A stretch of 5,269 bases of DNA from Fibrobacter sp. (GTDB lineage Bacteria; Fibrobacterota; Fibrobacteria; Fibrobacterales; Fibrobacteraceae), in contig JAFZOV010000124.1 in NCBI GenBank assembly GCA_017550445.1, forward strand, positions 1 through 5,269, given 5' to 3'. The number at the start of each line of letters is the position of its first letter. The stretch's first letter is position 1. This document shows, in pieces, positions 1-5,269 of this stretch. Both the position numbers and the translations under genes were made by a program. The notes below the pieces were generated by a model that was not told where the DNA came from, ran no database searches, and saw nothing but the letters and a program-made list of their open reading frames with translations.

Positions 1-1573
1 CGCTCACCAACTGCATCATGCGGTCAAGTTCCTTGAAGAACAAGTCCACAGACTTCATCTTGATGGCGATACGCGGCAAGTTGATTGAAGTAAAGCTCAG
101 GTTGCCACGGCCATAAGAAATTTCACGAGTCGGGTCGTAATTGTTACCGATCACGCGGGTACGGCAACCCATGTAAGCAATTTCGGTTTCAGGGTGACCC
201 GGCTTGTAATACTGCAGGTTGTACGGAGCATCCTGGAAGCTGAAGTTCGGGAACAGACGCTTTGCACTCACGCGGCAAGCGAGCTTGAACAAATCGTAGT
301 TCGGTTCACCTTCGTTCAGGTTGATACCGCTCTTGACACGGAAAATCTGAATCGGGAAGATTGCCGTTTCACCACCACCCAGGCCTTCTTCGGTCGTAAG
401 AAGCAAGTTCTTCATGACCATGCGGGCTTCAGGTTCGGTGCACATACCATAGTTGATGCTGGAGAACGGAGTCTGGGCACCGGCGCGGCTGTGCATGGAG
501 TTCAAGTTGTGCACAAAGGCTTCCATAGCCTGGAAAGTAGCCTTGTCGGTTTCCTCGTAGGCCATCTTTTCGGCAAACTTCTGTGCATTCTTGGCAATTT
601 CTTCACCATAAGTCTTAGCAAGTTCGCGCGCTTCGGCTTCCTGGAACTTTTCGTTCGGCACCAGAGTCGCCACCATTCCCATTTCAGCCATTTCTGTGTG
701 GAGCTTCTTCACCACCGGCAAAATTTCTTCTTCGGTCTTGCCGGCGAGAAGAATGAGGGCCTTTACCACATTTGAGAGGTAGGCCTTGCGGTAAGTGATG
801 CGAACGCCGTCAGCCATGGCATAGTCAAAGTTCGGAATGGACTGGCCACCGTGCTGATCGTTCTGGTTAGACTGAATAGCGATAGCGGCCAAAGCAGCGT
901 AGCTACGGATATCTTTCGGTTCGCGAAGGTGGCCGTGACCGGTATTGAAGCCGTTCTTGAAAAGCTTCTTCAAGTCGATCTGGCAGCAGGTCATGGTAAG
1001 GGAATAGAAATCCAAATCGTGAATATGGATATCGCCTTCCATGTGGGCGCGGCTATGCTCGGGCTTGAGCATCATCATCGTGTAGAAATGCTTTGCCGAT
1101 TCGGAACCGTACTTGAGCATGGTGCCCATGGCGGTATCGCCGTCGATGTTTGCATTTTCACGCTTGAGGTCAGATTCCTTGGCAGAACTAAAAGTAATGT
1201 CGCGGAGCGTATGCATGAGGCGAGTATTGACTTCGCGCACGCGGGTACGTTCGGCACGGTACAAGATGTAGCTCTTGGCGGTATCGGCATAGCCGCCTTC
1301 GGTAAGAGCCTTTTCTACAGCATCCTGGATTTCTTCGATTTCGGGAACAGTCTTGCCATCGGATTCAAGCCTGCCCACTACATCGGCAGACACCTTGAGG
1401 GCCGTGCTCGTGAGCACGTCATCGCTTCCCAACAAATTCAACTGACTCTGGGCGGCCTTAATCTGTTCGTCGAGCTCGCCCGATGCGCGGAATGCCTTGA
1501 CTATGGCGTCGGCAATCTTTTCAATGTTGAACGGCATCTCACGGCCGTCGCGCTTCCTTACAGAAACTATCAT
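1..1573 (-). CDS. nrdD: Anaerobic (class III) ribonucleoside-triphosphate reductase, N-terminal 524 residues; 3' end outside window
   Basis: This oxygen-sensitive glycyl-radical enzyme reduces ribonucleoside triphosphates to deoxyribonucleotides for DNA synthesis without oxygen. The frame stays open from ATG at 1573 to the window edge, giving 524 codons. An ATP-cone domain fills about residues 1-95 and starts MIVSVRKRDGREMPFN; it is the allosteric site for ATP/dATP. The catalytic barrel then shows HMEGDIHIHDLDFY (177-190), TCCQIDL (195-201, C196 aligning with the conserved catalytic cysteine), SNQNDQHGGQSIP (235-247), GLGGGETAIFPIQIF (around 400) and YMGCRT (467-472). C470 in the last motif is the likely thiyl-radical cysteine of the finger loop. 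Family members are about 700-780 residues, so the zinc-binding cysteines and the glycyl-radical loop lie beyond base 1, probably followed by the activase nrdG. The start is supported by AAGGA seven bases upstream. The CC pair and GHGHLREP-type stretch resemble clostridial/Bacteroides NrdD. The family call is very secure. Confidence 0.97.
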   Translation of the reverse strand, partial: MIVSVRKRDGREMPFNIEKIADAIVKAFRASGELDEQIKAAQSQLNLLGSDDVLTSTALKVSADVVGRLESDGKTVPEIEEIQDAVEKALTEGGYADTAKSYILYRAERTRVREVNTRLMHTLRDITFSSAKESDLKRENANIDGDTAMGTMLKYGSESAKHFYTMMMLKPEHSRAHMEGDIHIHDLDFYSLTMTCCQIDLKKLFKNGFNTGHGHLREPKDIRSYAALAAIAIQSNQNDQHGGQSIPNFDYAMADGVRITYRKAYLSNVVKALILLAGKTEEEILPVVKKLHTEMAEMGMVATLVPNEKFQEAEARELAKTYGEEIAKNAQKFAEKMAYEETDKATFQAMEAFVHNLNSMHSRAGAQTPFSSINYGMCTEPEARMVMKNLLLTTEEGLGGGETAIFPIQIFRVKSGINLNEGEPNYDLFKLACRVSAKRLFPNFSFQDAPYNLQYYKPGHPETEIAYMGCRTRVIGNNYDPTREISYGRGNLSFTSINLPRIAIKMKSVDLFFKELDRMMQLVS

Positions 1574-1580
1574 CTACCAA

Positions 1581-1585
1581 TCCTT
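1581..1585 (-). promoter_or_regulatory. Ribosome binding site of nrdD
   Basis: AAGGA on the minus strand lies seven bases before the ATG at 1573. It fixes that ATG as the start, which also matches the usual first residues of the ATP-cone. Confidence 0.8.
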
Positions 1586-1656
1586 GCGGCCCGGCGAATA
1601 GGCTCCCTATGAGCAAAATTCGTGTCGAGCATACTTTTTTCTTTCAATTCCGGTAT

Positions 1657-1672
1657 TTACTATATCTTGTGC
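1657..1672 (-). promoter_or_regulatory. NrdR-box-like operator, promoter-proximal
   Basis: The plus-strand 16-mer ttactatatcttgtgc matches the published NrdR box pattern acaCwAtATaTwGtgt at 12 of 16 positions, including the central CwATAT and TwGtg core. NrdR is the zinc-finger/ATP-cone repressor of ribonucleotide reductase genes in most bacteria, and its sites normally occur as tandem pairs in front of nrd genes. This box covers the proposed -10 element of nrdD. The nrdR gene is not in this window, so the assignment rests on motif and position. Confidence 0.65.
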
Positions 1673-1688
1673 CCATGTTTTGGGGCAA
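1659..1688 (-). promoter_or_regulatory. Candidate nrdD promoter
   Basis: Read on the minus strand, TTGCCC (1688-1683; four of six bases of the -35 consensus) is followed after 18 bases by TATAGT (1664-1659; five of six of the -10 consensus). Transcription would start near 1652 and leave a leader of about 80 bases before nrdD. The -10 element lies inside the left NrdR-like box and the -35 lies between the two boxes, an arrangement suited to repression. No other strong promoter is obvious, although AT-rich TATTAT/TATATT stretches just upstream (about 1710-1720) could serve as alternative -10 elements. This is a pattern match only. Confidence 0.45.
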
Positions 1689-1700
1689 AGCACAAGATAT
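1662..1700. repeat. Perfect 11-base inverted repeat in front of nrdD
   Basis: The arm atatcttgtgc (1662-1672) is matched exactly by its reverse complement gcacaagatat (1690-1700), with 17 bases between. The arms coincide with the conserved halves of the two NrdR-like boxes. A competing inner stem, gccc/gggc (1671-1674 with 1683-1686), is possible. No T-tract follows on either strand, so an operator is a better reading than a terminator. Confidence 0.8.
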
Positions 1701-1705
1701 GGAAA
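1690..1705 (-). promoter_or_regulatory. Second NrdR-box-like operator, promoter-distal
   Basis: The site reads TTTCCATATCTTGTGC on the minus strand. It shares the ATATCTTGTGC arm with the first box, in opposite orientation, and matches the consensus less well on its other half. The two boxes start 33 bases apart, about three helical turns, so both would present to the same face of the DNA. That fits the paired arrangement known for NrdR operators. Confidence 0.55.
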
Positions 1706-1801
1706 ACAATATAATAAATGTAAGTGTCATTGGAAGGCATTTTTCAAAAAAATAACGCTTTTTAAGTAAATTTTAATATACAAATCTAAACTTATCAACA
1801 A

Positions 1802-1833
1802 TTCAAAACGGACGCGTCACGCCCTGTTTTGAA
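1802..1833 (-). other. Strong hairpin downstream of the operon terminator
   Basis: The outer arms ttcaaaac (1802-1809) and gttttgaa (1826-1833) pair perfectly. Inside them, five more pairs form (1810-1814 with 1820-1824) after a one-base bulge at 1825, closing a five-base loop. The pair 1812/1822 is a G-U wobble in minus-strand RNA but an A-C mismatch in plus-strand RNA, so the structure favours a transcript running toward nrdD. The following minus-strand bases (TTGTTGAT) are only a weak T-tract. It may be a back-up terminator for the upstream operon or a transcript-end stabiliser. Confidence 0.5.
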
Positions 1834-1845
1834 CAAAATAAACAT

Positions 1846-1882
1846 AAAAAAAGCTAACGCCTTTATTTATAAGCAGTTAGCT
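1846..1882 (-). terminator. Rho-independent terminator of the GGDEF-symporter-SIMPL operon
   Basis: On the minus strand the arm AGCTAAC (1882-1876), then TGC, pairs with GC plus GTTAGCT (1860-1852). This gives nine base pairs with a single bulged base and an AT-rich loop. A run of T follows directly (1851-1846, with one more T closing the stem). It lies 91 bases after the SIMPL stop codon and ends transcription before the nrdD promoter. The stem is not very GC-rich. Confidence 0.75.
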
Positions 1883-1973
1883 AATTGTAACCATCAAGAG
1901 CACTTATCAACACAAAAATAAAAGTTTTTTGTAAACAACGTCTTGACAAATAAAAGCAGTGTGACTAGCCACG

Positions 1974-2735
1974 CTATTGAAGCAATTCTACAACCAAATG
2001 AACCGATGCAGAAATTTCAACAGAGTCGGCAACCGAAGAAAGGGCAGCTTCATCTGCACCCATCGCCATGGCATAAACCTTGTTGCTACTACGGGCATAC
2101 GAATAAGATTCTCCGTCATTGTCGTGGACAGCAATTACCTTCCCCAGCTTGCCACCGACACTTGCCGCATAGTTTTCAGCCTTTTCGAGAGCCTTCTTGC
2201 CCACCGCATAAATCGCTTCTTTCTTTAGAGAATCCTGATTCTTGAGCGAGGCCGAGGTATAATCGATTTCAACATCCATCTCTGCCGATAGGGCCGCAAC
2301 CGCGGCGGCGGCCACAGACCGAGAAGAACTCTTGATAGCAAAGGACTGGCTAACCACATAGCCCGTAAGGCTACGAGTTCCCTTGTCATAGGACCATTCC
2401 TTGCGCATTTCAACACTATTCTGTTCAATATCGGCTTCCGAAATTTCAAGAATTCTCATTTGTTCAAAAACCGAGAAACGGCGACTCGTCAACTGTTTGA
2501 ACAAAAGTTCCTTATCTTTTCCGTGCAGTTCCAGTCTTGCCACCGTCAAGAATTCGTTAGCCTCGTACTTATGGGATTCCGAAGCAGATACTTCGACAGT
2601 AGACGTTTTGGCCCCACCTACAACAGACGATACATCCAGTGGACGCTTAGGCGCCATGCAGCCATTGTCTGTCGTGAGCAGCAAGAAGCCCAGCAACGCA
2701 ACCAGCAAAACTAAACCCAATGTAACTTTGTTCAT
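1974..2735 (-). CDS. SIMPL-domain (DUF541/YggE-like) membrane-anchored or exported protein
   Basis: This 253-residue protein of the SIMPL/DUF541 family is complete. A short positive start (MNK) and a hydrophobic stretch (residues 4-20) form a signal or membrane anchor, so the rest should lie outside the cytoplasmic membrane. The domain spans about residues 46-252. Typical features are the helix with SEADIEQNSVEMRKEWSYD (99-117), the strand GYVVSQSFAIK (125-135), the helix KKEAIYAVGKKALEKAENYA (171-190), GGKLGKVIAV (194-203) and the closing strand VEISASVHLVVEL (239-251). Family members such as E. coli YggE are linked to oxidative-stress tolerance, but the biochemical role is not settled. A cysteine (C26) follows the anchor, though TDNGC is a poor lipobox. 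ATG at 2735 is chosen because AAGGGG lies six bases before it; the TTG at 2741 would touch that site. It is the last gene of the operon, 20 bases after the symporter. Confidence 0.88.
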   Translation of the reverse strand: MNKVTLGLVLLVALLGFLLLTTDNGCMAPKRPLDVSSVVGGAKTSTVEVSASESHKYEANEFLTVARLELHGKDKELLFKQLTSRRFSVFEQMRILEISEADIEQNSVEMRKEWSYDKGTRSLTGYVVSQSFAIKSSSRSVAAAAVAALSAEMDVEIDYTSASLKNQDSLKKEAIYAVGKKALEKAENYAASVGGKLGKVIAVHDNDGESYSYARSSNKVYAMAMGADEAALSSVADSVEISASVHLVVELLQ

Positions 2736-2741
2736 ATACAA

Positions 2742-2747
2742 CCCCTT
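2742..2747 (-). promoter_or_regulatory. Ribosome binding site of the SIMPL gene
   Basis: AAGGGG on the minus strand lies six bases before the ATG at 2735 and directly abuts the alternative TTG at 2741. It therefore decides the start in favour of the ATG. Confidence 0.75.
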
Positions 2748-2755
2748 GTATAAAA

Positions 2756-4249
2756 TTATTTCTTTACAGCAAACAAATTAACTATCGCGTTTACAAACAG
2801 GGCAACAACAATCGTCGATGTCATGCTGATAAAAGGCATCCAGGGCCAGCTAAAGACACCACCTAAAACAGCAGGCACGCCAAAGGCCGGAATTCCCTGT
2901 ACCAGAATAAGGCTTGCCATACCGCAAACCACAGCCACAATGACAACCCAGCCACGCATTTTTTTTGCACCTGTTCCAAAGACCTTGTCGGCAAAGAAGG
3001 CCAACAGGAACATGCCCAGGAGCGGACCCGTAAAAAGGCCCGTAAAGAAGAGCGCATTCTTAAGAAGACTCCCCTGCTGTGTCGCTGCAAACAAGGCAAA
3101 GAAGATTCCTAGAACACCCCAGATAGCTGTCCAAATCTTGGCACGCTTGAGGCCACCTATTCCAGAGTTTTCATCCCAGCCCAAGAAGTCTCGTTCCGAA
3201 GTATTGCCCAAAGAATTGATTGCCCCCGAAAGGCTACTCATGGCCGCAGCACAAATGGCAGCCACAATCAAGCCCGTGACACCCACAGGAAGGCCGTTAA
3301 CAATAAAGTAAGGGAACACATCATTCTGACCAATGCCCTCGGGAAGCGGTGCCGCATGAGCCTTCTGGTAATAAACGTAGAGAGCTGCCCCCACCCAGTA
3401 AAAGAGGATAGACACCGCACAGCCAAGCACCATGGAAAGTACGCTGGAACGGTTAGCCGCCTTGACATCTTTACAGCTCAAATAGCGCTGCACAAATTGC
3501 TGGTCACAACCGCGAATAGCAATTTCAAGAATTGCATAGGCAAAGCCAGCCGAAACGAGCGTGCGAGCGTTAGAAATATCCATCGAGGCATCCCACCATT
3601 TCGTCTTGCCCGCTTCGCTTGCGAGGGCAGCCATTTCTCCAAAACCGCCTACCGAATTGGCGATAATCAAGAGCACCAGCACGCCGCCACCAAAGAACAC
3701 GGCAAACTGCATCACGTCGGTCCAGATGACCGCCTTGATTCCGCCGAACCAAGTGTAGAATATGGCCACCGCAGCAGACACGATAATTGCAAGCTTCAAG
3801 TCGATATGCAAAATCTGCGCAAGCACCAGGGACGGAGCGAACAGGAGAATTCCTGTACGGAGCAACAAATGCAGACAATAGAAGATAGCCGCAATCCGAC
3901 GCACGGGTCTAGAAAAACGGACCTCGAAAAGTTCGTAGGCGCTGTTGATGCCCGAAGTGCGAAACCGAGGGATGAACACAAAGCCCACCACCACAATACT
4001 AATAAGGGCTCCAATCTGGAACATGAGGAACGTCATGTTGTCGCCATACACATCGGCTGGAGCGCCGAGGAACGTAGTGGCACTCACAGATGTTGCAATA
4101 AGGCTTATGCCCACGGCAACCCAGGGAATCGAGCCGCCACCCAACATGTATTCTTTAAGATTCTTGTTTCCGCGAGAAACGAAGAGACCTATCGCCACAG
4201 AAAGCAACAAGTACGCAACAAGGACAATCCAATCGACGACAGTGAACAT
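2756..4249 (-). CDS. Sodium:solute symporter (SSS/SLC5 family)
   Basis: This complete 497-residue inner-membrane transporter would couple sodium entry to uptake of a small solute. It is hydrophobic throughout, with about thirteen probable membrane helices, the usual number and length for the family. Signatures are the unwound first core helix TSVSATTFLGAPADVYGDN (53-71), the SSS signature GGIKAVIWTDVMQF (169-182), the conserved RGCDQQFVQRYLS (246-258) and the sodium-site helix AAAMSSLSGAINSLGN (334-349). The serines of this last helix align with the Na2-site residues of vSGLT and PutP. The SLSGAINSLG style recalls the iodide/monocarboxylate/multivitamin branch of SLC5, but substrate cannot be read from sequence: sugar, sialic acid, organic acid or vitamin are all possible. 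ATG at 4249 is preferred over the TTG at 4255 because a weak AAGAGA site lies six bases before it. It sits 20 bases after the GGDEF gene and 20 before the SIMPL gene, suggesting co-transcription. Confidence 0.93.
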   Translation of the reverse strand: MFTVVDWIVLVAYLLLSVAIGLFVSRGNKNLKEYMLGGGSIPWVAVGISLIATSVSATTFLGAPADVYGDNMTFLMFQIGALISIVVVGFVFIPRFRTSGINSAYELFEVRFSRPVRRIAAIFYCLHLLLRTGILLFAPSLVLAQILHIDLKLAIIVSAAVAIFYTWFGGIKAVIWTDVMQFAVFFGGGVLVLLIIANSVGGFGEMAALASEAGKTKWWDASMDISNARTLVSAGFAYAILEIAIRGCDQQFVQRYLSCKDVKAANRSSVLSMVLGCAVSILFYWVGAALYVYYQKAHAAPLPEGIGQNDVFPYFIVNGLPVGVTGLIVAAICAAAMSSLSGAINSLGNTSERDFLGWDENSGIGGLKRAKIWTAIWGVLGIFFALFAATQQGSLLKNALFFTGLFTGPLLGMFLLAFFADKVFGTGAKKMRGWVVIVAVVCGMASLILVQGIPAFGVPAVLGGVFSWPWMPFISMTSTIVVALFVNAIVNLFAVKK

Positions 4250-4255
4250 AACCAA

Positions 4256-4261
4256 TCTCTT
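4256..4261 (-). promoter_or_regulatory. Weak ribosome binding site of the symporter gene
   Basis: AAGAGA on the minus strand lies six bases before the ATG at 4249. It is a poor match to the anti-Shine-Dalgarno sequence, so initiation may depend partly on translation of the GGDEF gene, which stops only 20 bases upstream of the ATG. Confidence 0.45.
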
Positions 4262-4269
4262 TCGTCTAG

Positions 4270-5269
4270 TTAAGCCGTTGCCGGTTCTTTTTCGACGGTT
4301 TCAAACTGCACGACCTGGTTACGGCCACCTTCCTTAGCACGGTACAACGCCTGGTCTGCGTTATTGATAGCCTTCTGCAAGTCGCCATTAAAGCCCTGAG
4401 TGAGCAGGAAGGCGCCGACACTTACCGTAACACGCAAGGGTTCCGCCTGATGTACATCGAACACCAGCTTTTCAACCGACTTGCGAATGCGTTCTGCAGT
4501 TTCCACCATGCCCTCGGCATTGGTATCGATCAAGGCAACTACGAATTCTTCACCACCAAAGCGGGCCACCACATCAATTTCGCCACGGATTTCCTTGCTG
4601 ATGGTGTCGGCAATTCCCTTGATAACTACATCACCGATGGGGTGTCCGTAGGTATCGTTCACATGCTTGAAGTGGTCGATATCCATCATCAATAGACCGA
4701 TGCTATACTTGCTACGGTCAGCGCGAACCTTTTCGGCACGGAGCTTTTCGAACATGGTTTTCTTGTTAATGAGTCCCGTATGGCCATCGCGCATGGCCTG
4801 GTCGCAACCCTGTTCAAACTTGCGAGCGCGATTGTAGGCAAACCCAGCAACACCGGCAAAGGCCTTGAGCAATTCCTTTTCGTGGTCGTTATACGGCATG
4901 GAACTGCTGCTTTCAAGGCAAATGGCGATTTCTGCTGTTTCGGAATCATGTTCAGCGGCAATGGGCATCACCAAAATCTGGCGCAAGTTCAAGTTCTTGC
5001 GTTCGGAATCGTTCAACCGAGGCAAGTAGTCCTTGAAGCCCGGCAAGAAGGAACGTTCCATGGGGCGGTTGCGCAAGAGAGCCAGCACGAAGACGCCCTT
5101 GTCCGAAAGCGTAAAGGTCTTGTTCGCAAACTGCTCGGAATCCACACCGTCGCAGTACACCACATGACCATTCATGTCGTCGCCCTGATCCAAGGCAAGA
5201 AACGTCAGGCGGTCATAAGCCATATTGGCCTTTACGTAATTGATAATCTGCTTGTAGATGTCCTTCACC
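4270..5269 (-). CDS. GAF-like sensor plus GGDEF diguanylate cyclase, 5' end outside window
   Basis: The frame is open from the window edge to TAA at 4272-4270; 332 whole codons are visible. The first 145 residues look like a GAF-type sensor: alternating strands with LRQILVMPIAA (95-105) and EIAICLES (113-120), then a closing helix DHEKELLKAFAGVAGFAYNRA (128-148). A GGDEF domain follows (about 158-323) with DGHTGLINKKTMFEKL (161-176), the metal-binding strand MMDIDHFKHVNDTYGH (194-209), the active-site loop RFGGEEFVV (236-244) and ADQALYRAKEGGRNQVV (304-320). D196 and E240 are the expected metal ligands, so it should make cyclic di-GMP from two GTP. The inhibitory I-site is not canonical: the residue three before D232 is glycine, with arginine one place further off (RGEID). 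A GTG at 5268 could be read as a start but is probably an internal valine, because no upstream sequence is visible. No membrane segment is visible. It is the first visible gene of the presumed operon. Confidence 0.93.
   Translation of the reverse strand, partial: VKDIYKQIINYVKANMAYDRLTFLALDQGDDMNGHVVYCDGVDSEQFANKTFTLSDKGVFVLALLRNRPMERSFLPGFKDYLPRLNDSERKNLNLRQILVMPIAAEHDSETAEIAICLESSSSMPYNDHEKELLKAFAGVAGFAYNRARKFEQGCDQAMRDGHTGLINKKTMFEKLRAEKVRADRSKYSIGLLMMDIDHFKHVNDTYGHPIGDVVIKGIADTISKEIRGEIDVVARFGGEEFVVALIDTNAEGMVETAERIRKSVEKLVFDVHQAEPLRVTVSVGAFLLTQGFNGDLQKAINNADQALYRAKEGGRNQVVQFETVEKEPATA

Larger units (their letters stand above)
1790..1912. repeat. Two copies of an 11-base direct repeat, acttatcaaca
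   Basis: Identical copies occur at 1790-1800 and 1902-1912, 112 bases apart, bracketing the two hairpins. The core TTATCAACA differs from the DnaA-box consensus TTATCCACA at one position, and that position is normally well conserved. Function is unknown; chance recurrence in AT-rich DNA cannot be excluded. Confidence 0.4.
1574..1973. other. 400-base AT-rich intergenic region
   Basis: This gap separates the SIMPL gene's stop from the nrdD start. It is clearly richer in A and T than the flanking genes. I see no credible protein or tRNA gene in it. From right to left it contains a 91-base 3' untranslated stretch, a terminator (1882-1846), a second hairpin (1833-1802), an AT-rich stretch (about 1800-1706), the paired NrdR-like boxes with a candidate promoter, and the nrdD leader. 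Two copies of acttatcaaca lie at 1790-1800 and 1902-1912. Confidence 0.8.

Noticed and set aside
194..1612. Long plus-strand open frames opposite nrdD (194-775 and 851-1612)
   Set aside because: They are antisense to a fully conserved nrdD frame, their translations show no recognisable family, and their length follows from the codon bias of nrdD.
1662..1700. Inverted repeat before nrdD as a Rho-independent terminator
   Set aside because: The 17-base loop is long and no T-run follows on either strand; the arms match operator halves instead.
1943..1948. TTGACA on the plus strand as a promoter -35 element
   Set aside because: No good -10 follows at the right spacing, and there is no plausible plus-strand gene downstream.
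2736..2741. TTG start giving a 255-residue SIMPL protein
   Set aside because: It would touch the AAGGGG ribosome binding site with no spacing, whereas the ATG six bases later has correct spacing.
2823..4337. Plus-strand open frames opposite the symporter (such as 3356-4273 and 2823-3311)
   Set aside because: Their translations are low-complexity, rich in His, Arg, Asn and Pro, and lie opposite an unambiguous transporter; they are shadows.
5266..5268. GTG as the true start of the GGDEF protein
   Set aside because: The frame is open to the window edge and the ribosome binding site region is not visible; the GAF-like domain is probably preceded by more sequence, so the gene is treated as partial.
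1..5269. CRISPR array, tRNA, insertion sequence or phage genes
   Set aside because: No regularly spaced repeats, cloverleaf-like sequence, transposase motifs or terminal inverted repeats were seen on either strand.

Overview
The window looks like a chromosomal segment of an anaerobic bacterium. The dense GAA/AAG/TTC-rich coding style, the clostridial/Bacteroides-like class III ribonucleotide reductase and the AT-rich intergenic DNA would fit a Fibrobacter-type organism. That assignment is an impression from style, not a demonstrated match. All four genes lie on the minus strand, so the window is read from the right end to the left. Nothing points to phage, insertion sequences, CRISPR or recent transfer.

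Right to left: (1) 5269-4270, the C-terminal part of a diguanylate cyclase-type protein (GAF-like sensor followed by GGDEF with an intact GGEEF motif), open at the window edge. (2) 4249-2756, a complete 497-residue sodium:solute symporter of the SSS/SLC5 family. (3) 2735-1974, a complete 253-residue SIMPL-domain (DUF541, YggE-like) protein anchored by an N-terminal hydrophobic segment. The two gaps between these genes are 20 bases each and hold ribosome binding sites, so the three are probably one transcription unit. It ends at a Rho-independent terminator at about 1882-1846. (4) 1573-1, the first 524 residues of the anaerobic ribonucleoside-triphosphate reductase NrdD, whose 3' end lies outside the window.

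The 400-base gap between the SIMPL gene and nrdD is the most informative non-coding part. It holds the terminator, a second strong hairpin that pairs better as minus-strand RNA, two copies of an 11-base direct repeat that resembles a DnaA box, and a pair of NrdR-box-like sequences. The NrdR-like pair forms a perfect 11-base inverted repeat over a plausible nrdD promoter. This suggests nrdD is transcribed separately from the upstream operon and repressed by NrdR in response to (d)NTP/ATP status.

I see no clearly new biological system here. The points worth a second look are the nrdD control region, the degenerate product-inhibition site of the GGDEF protein, and the unexplained pairing of a GGDEF protein, a symporter and a SIMPL protein in one operon.
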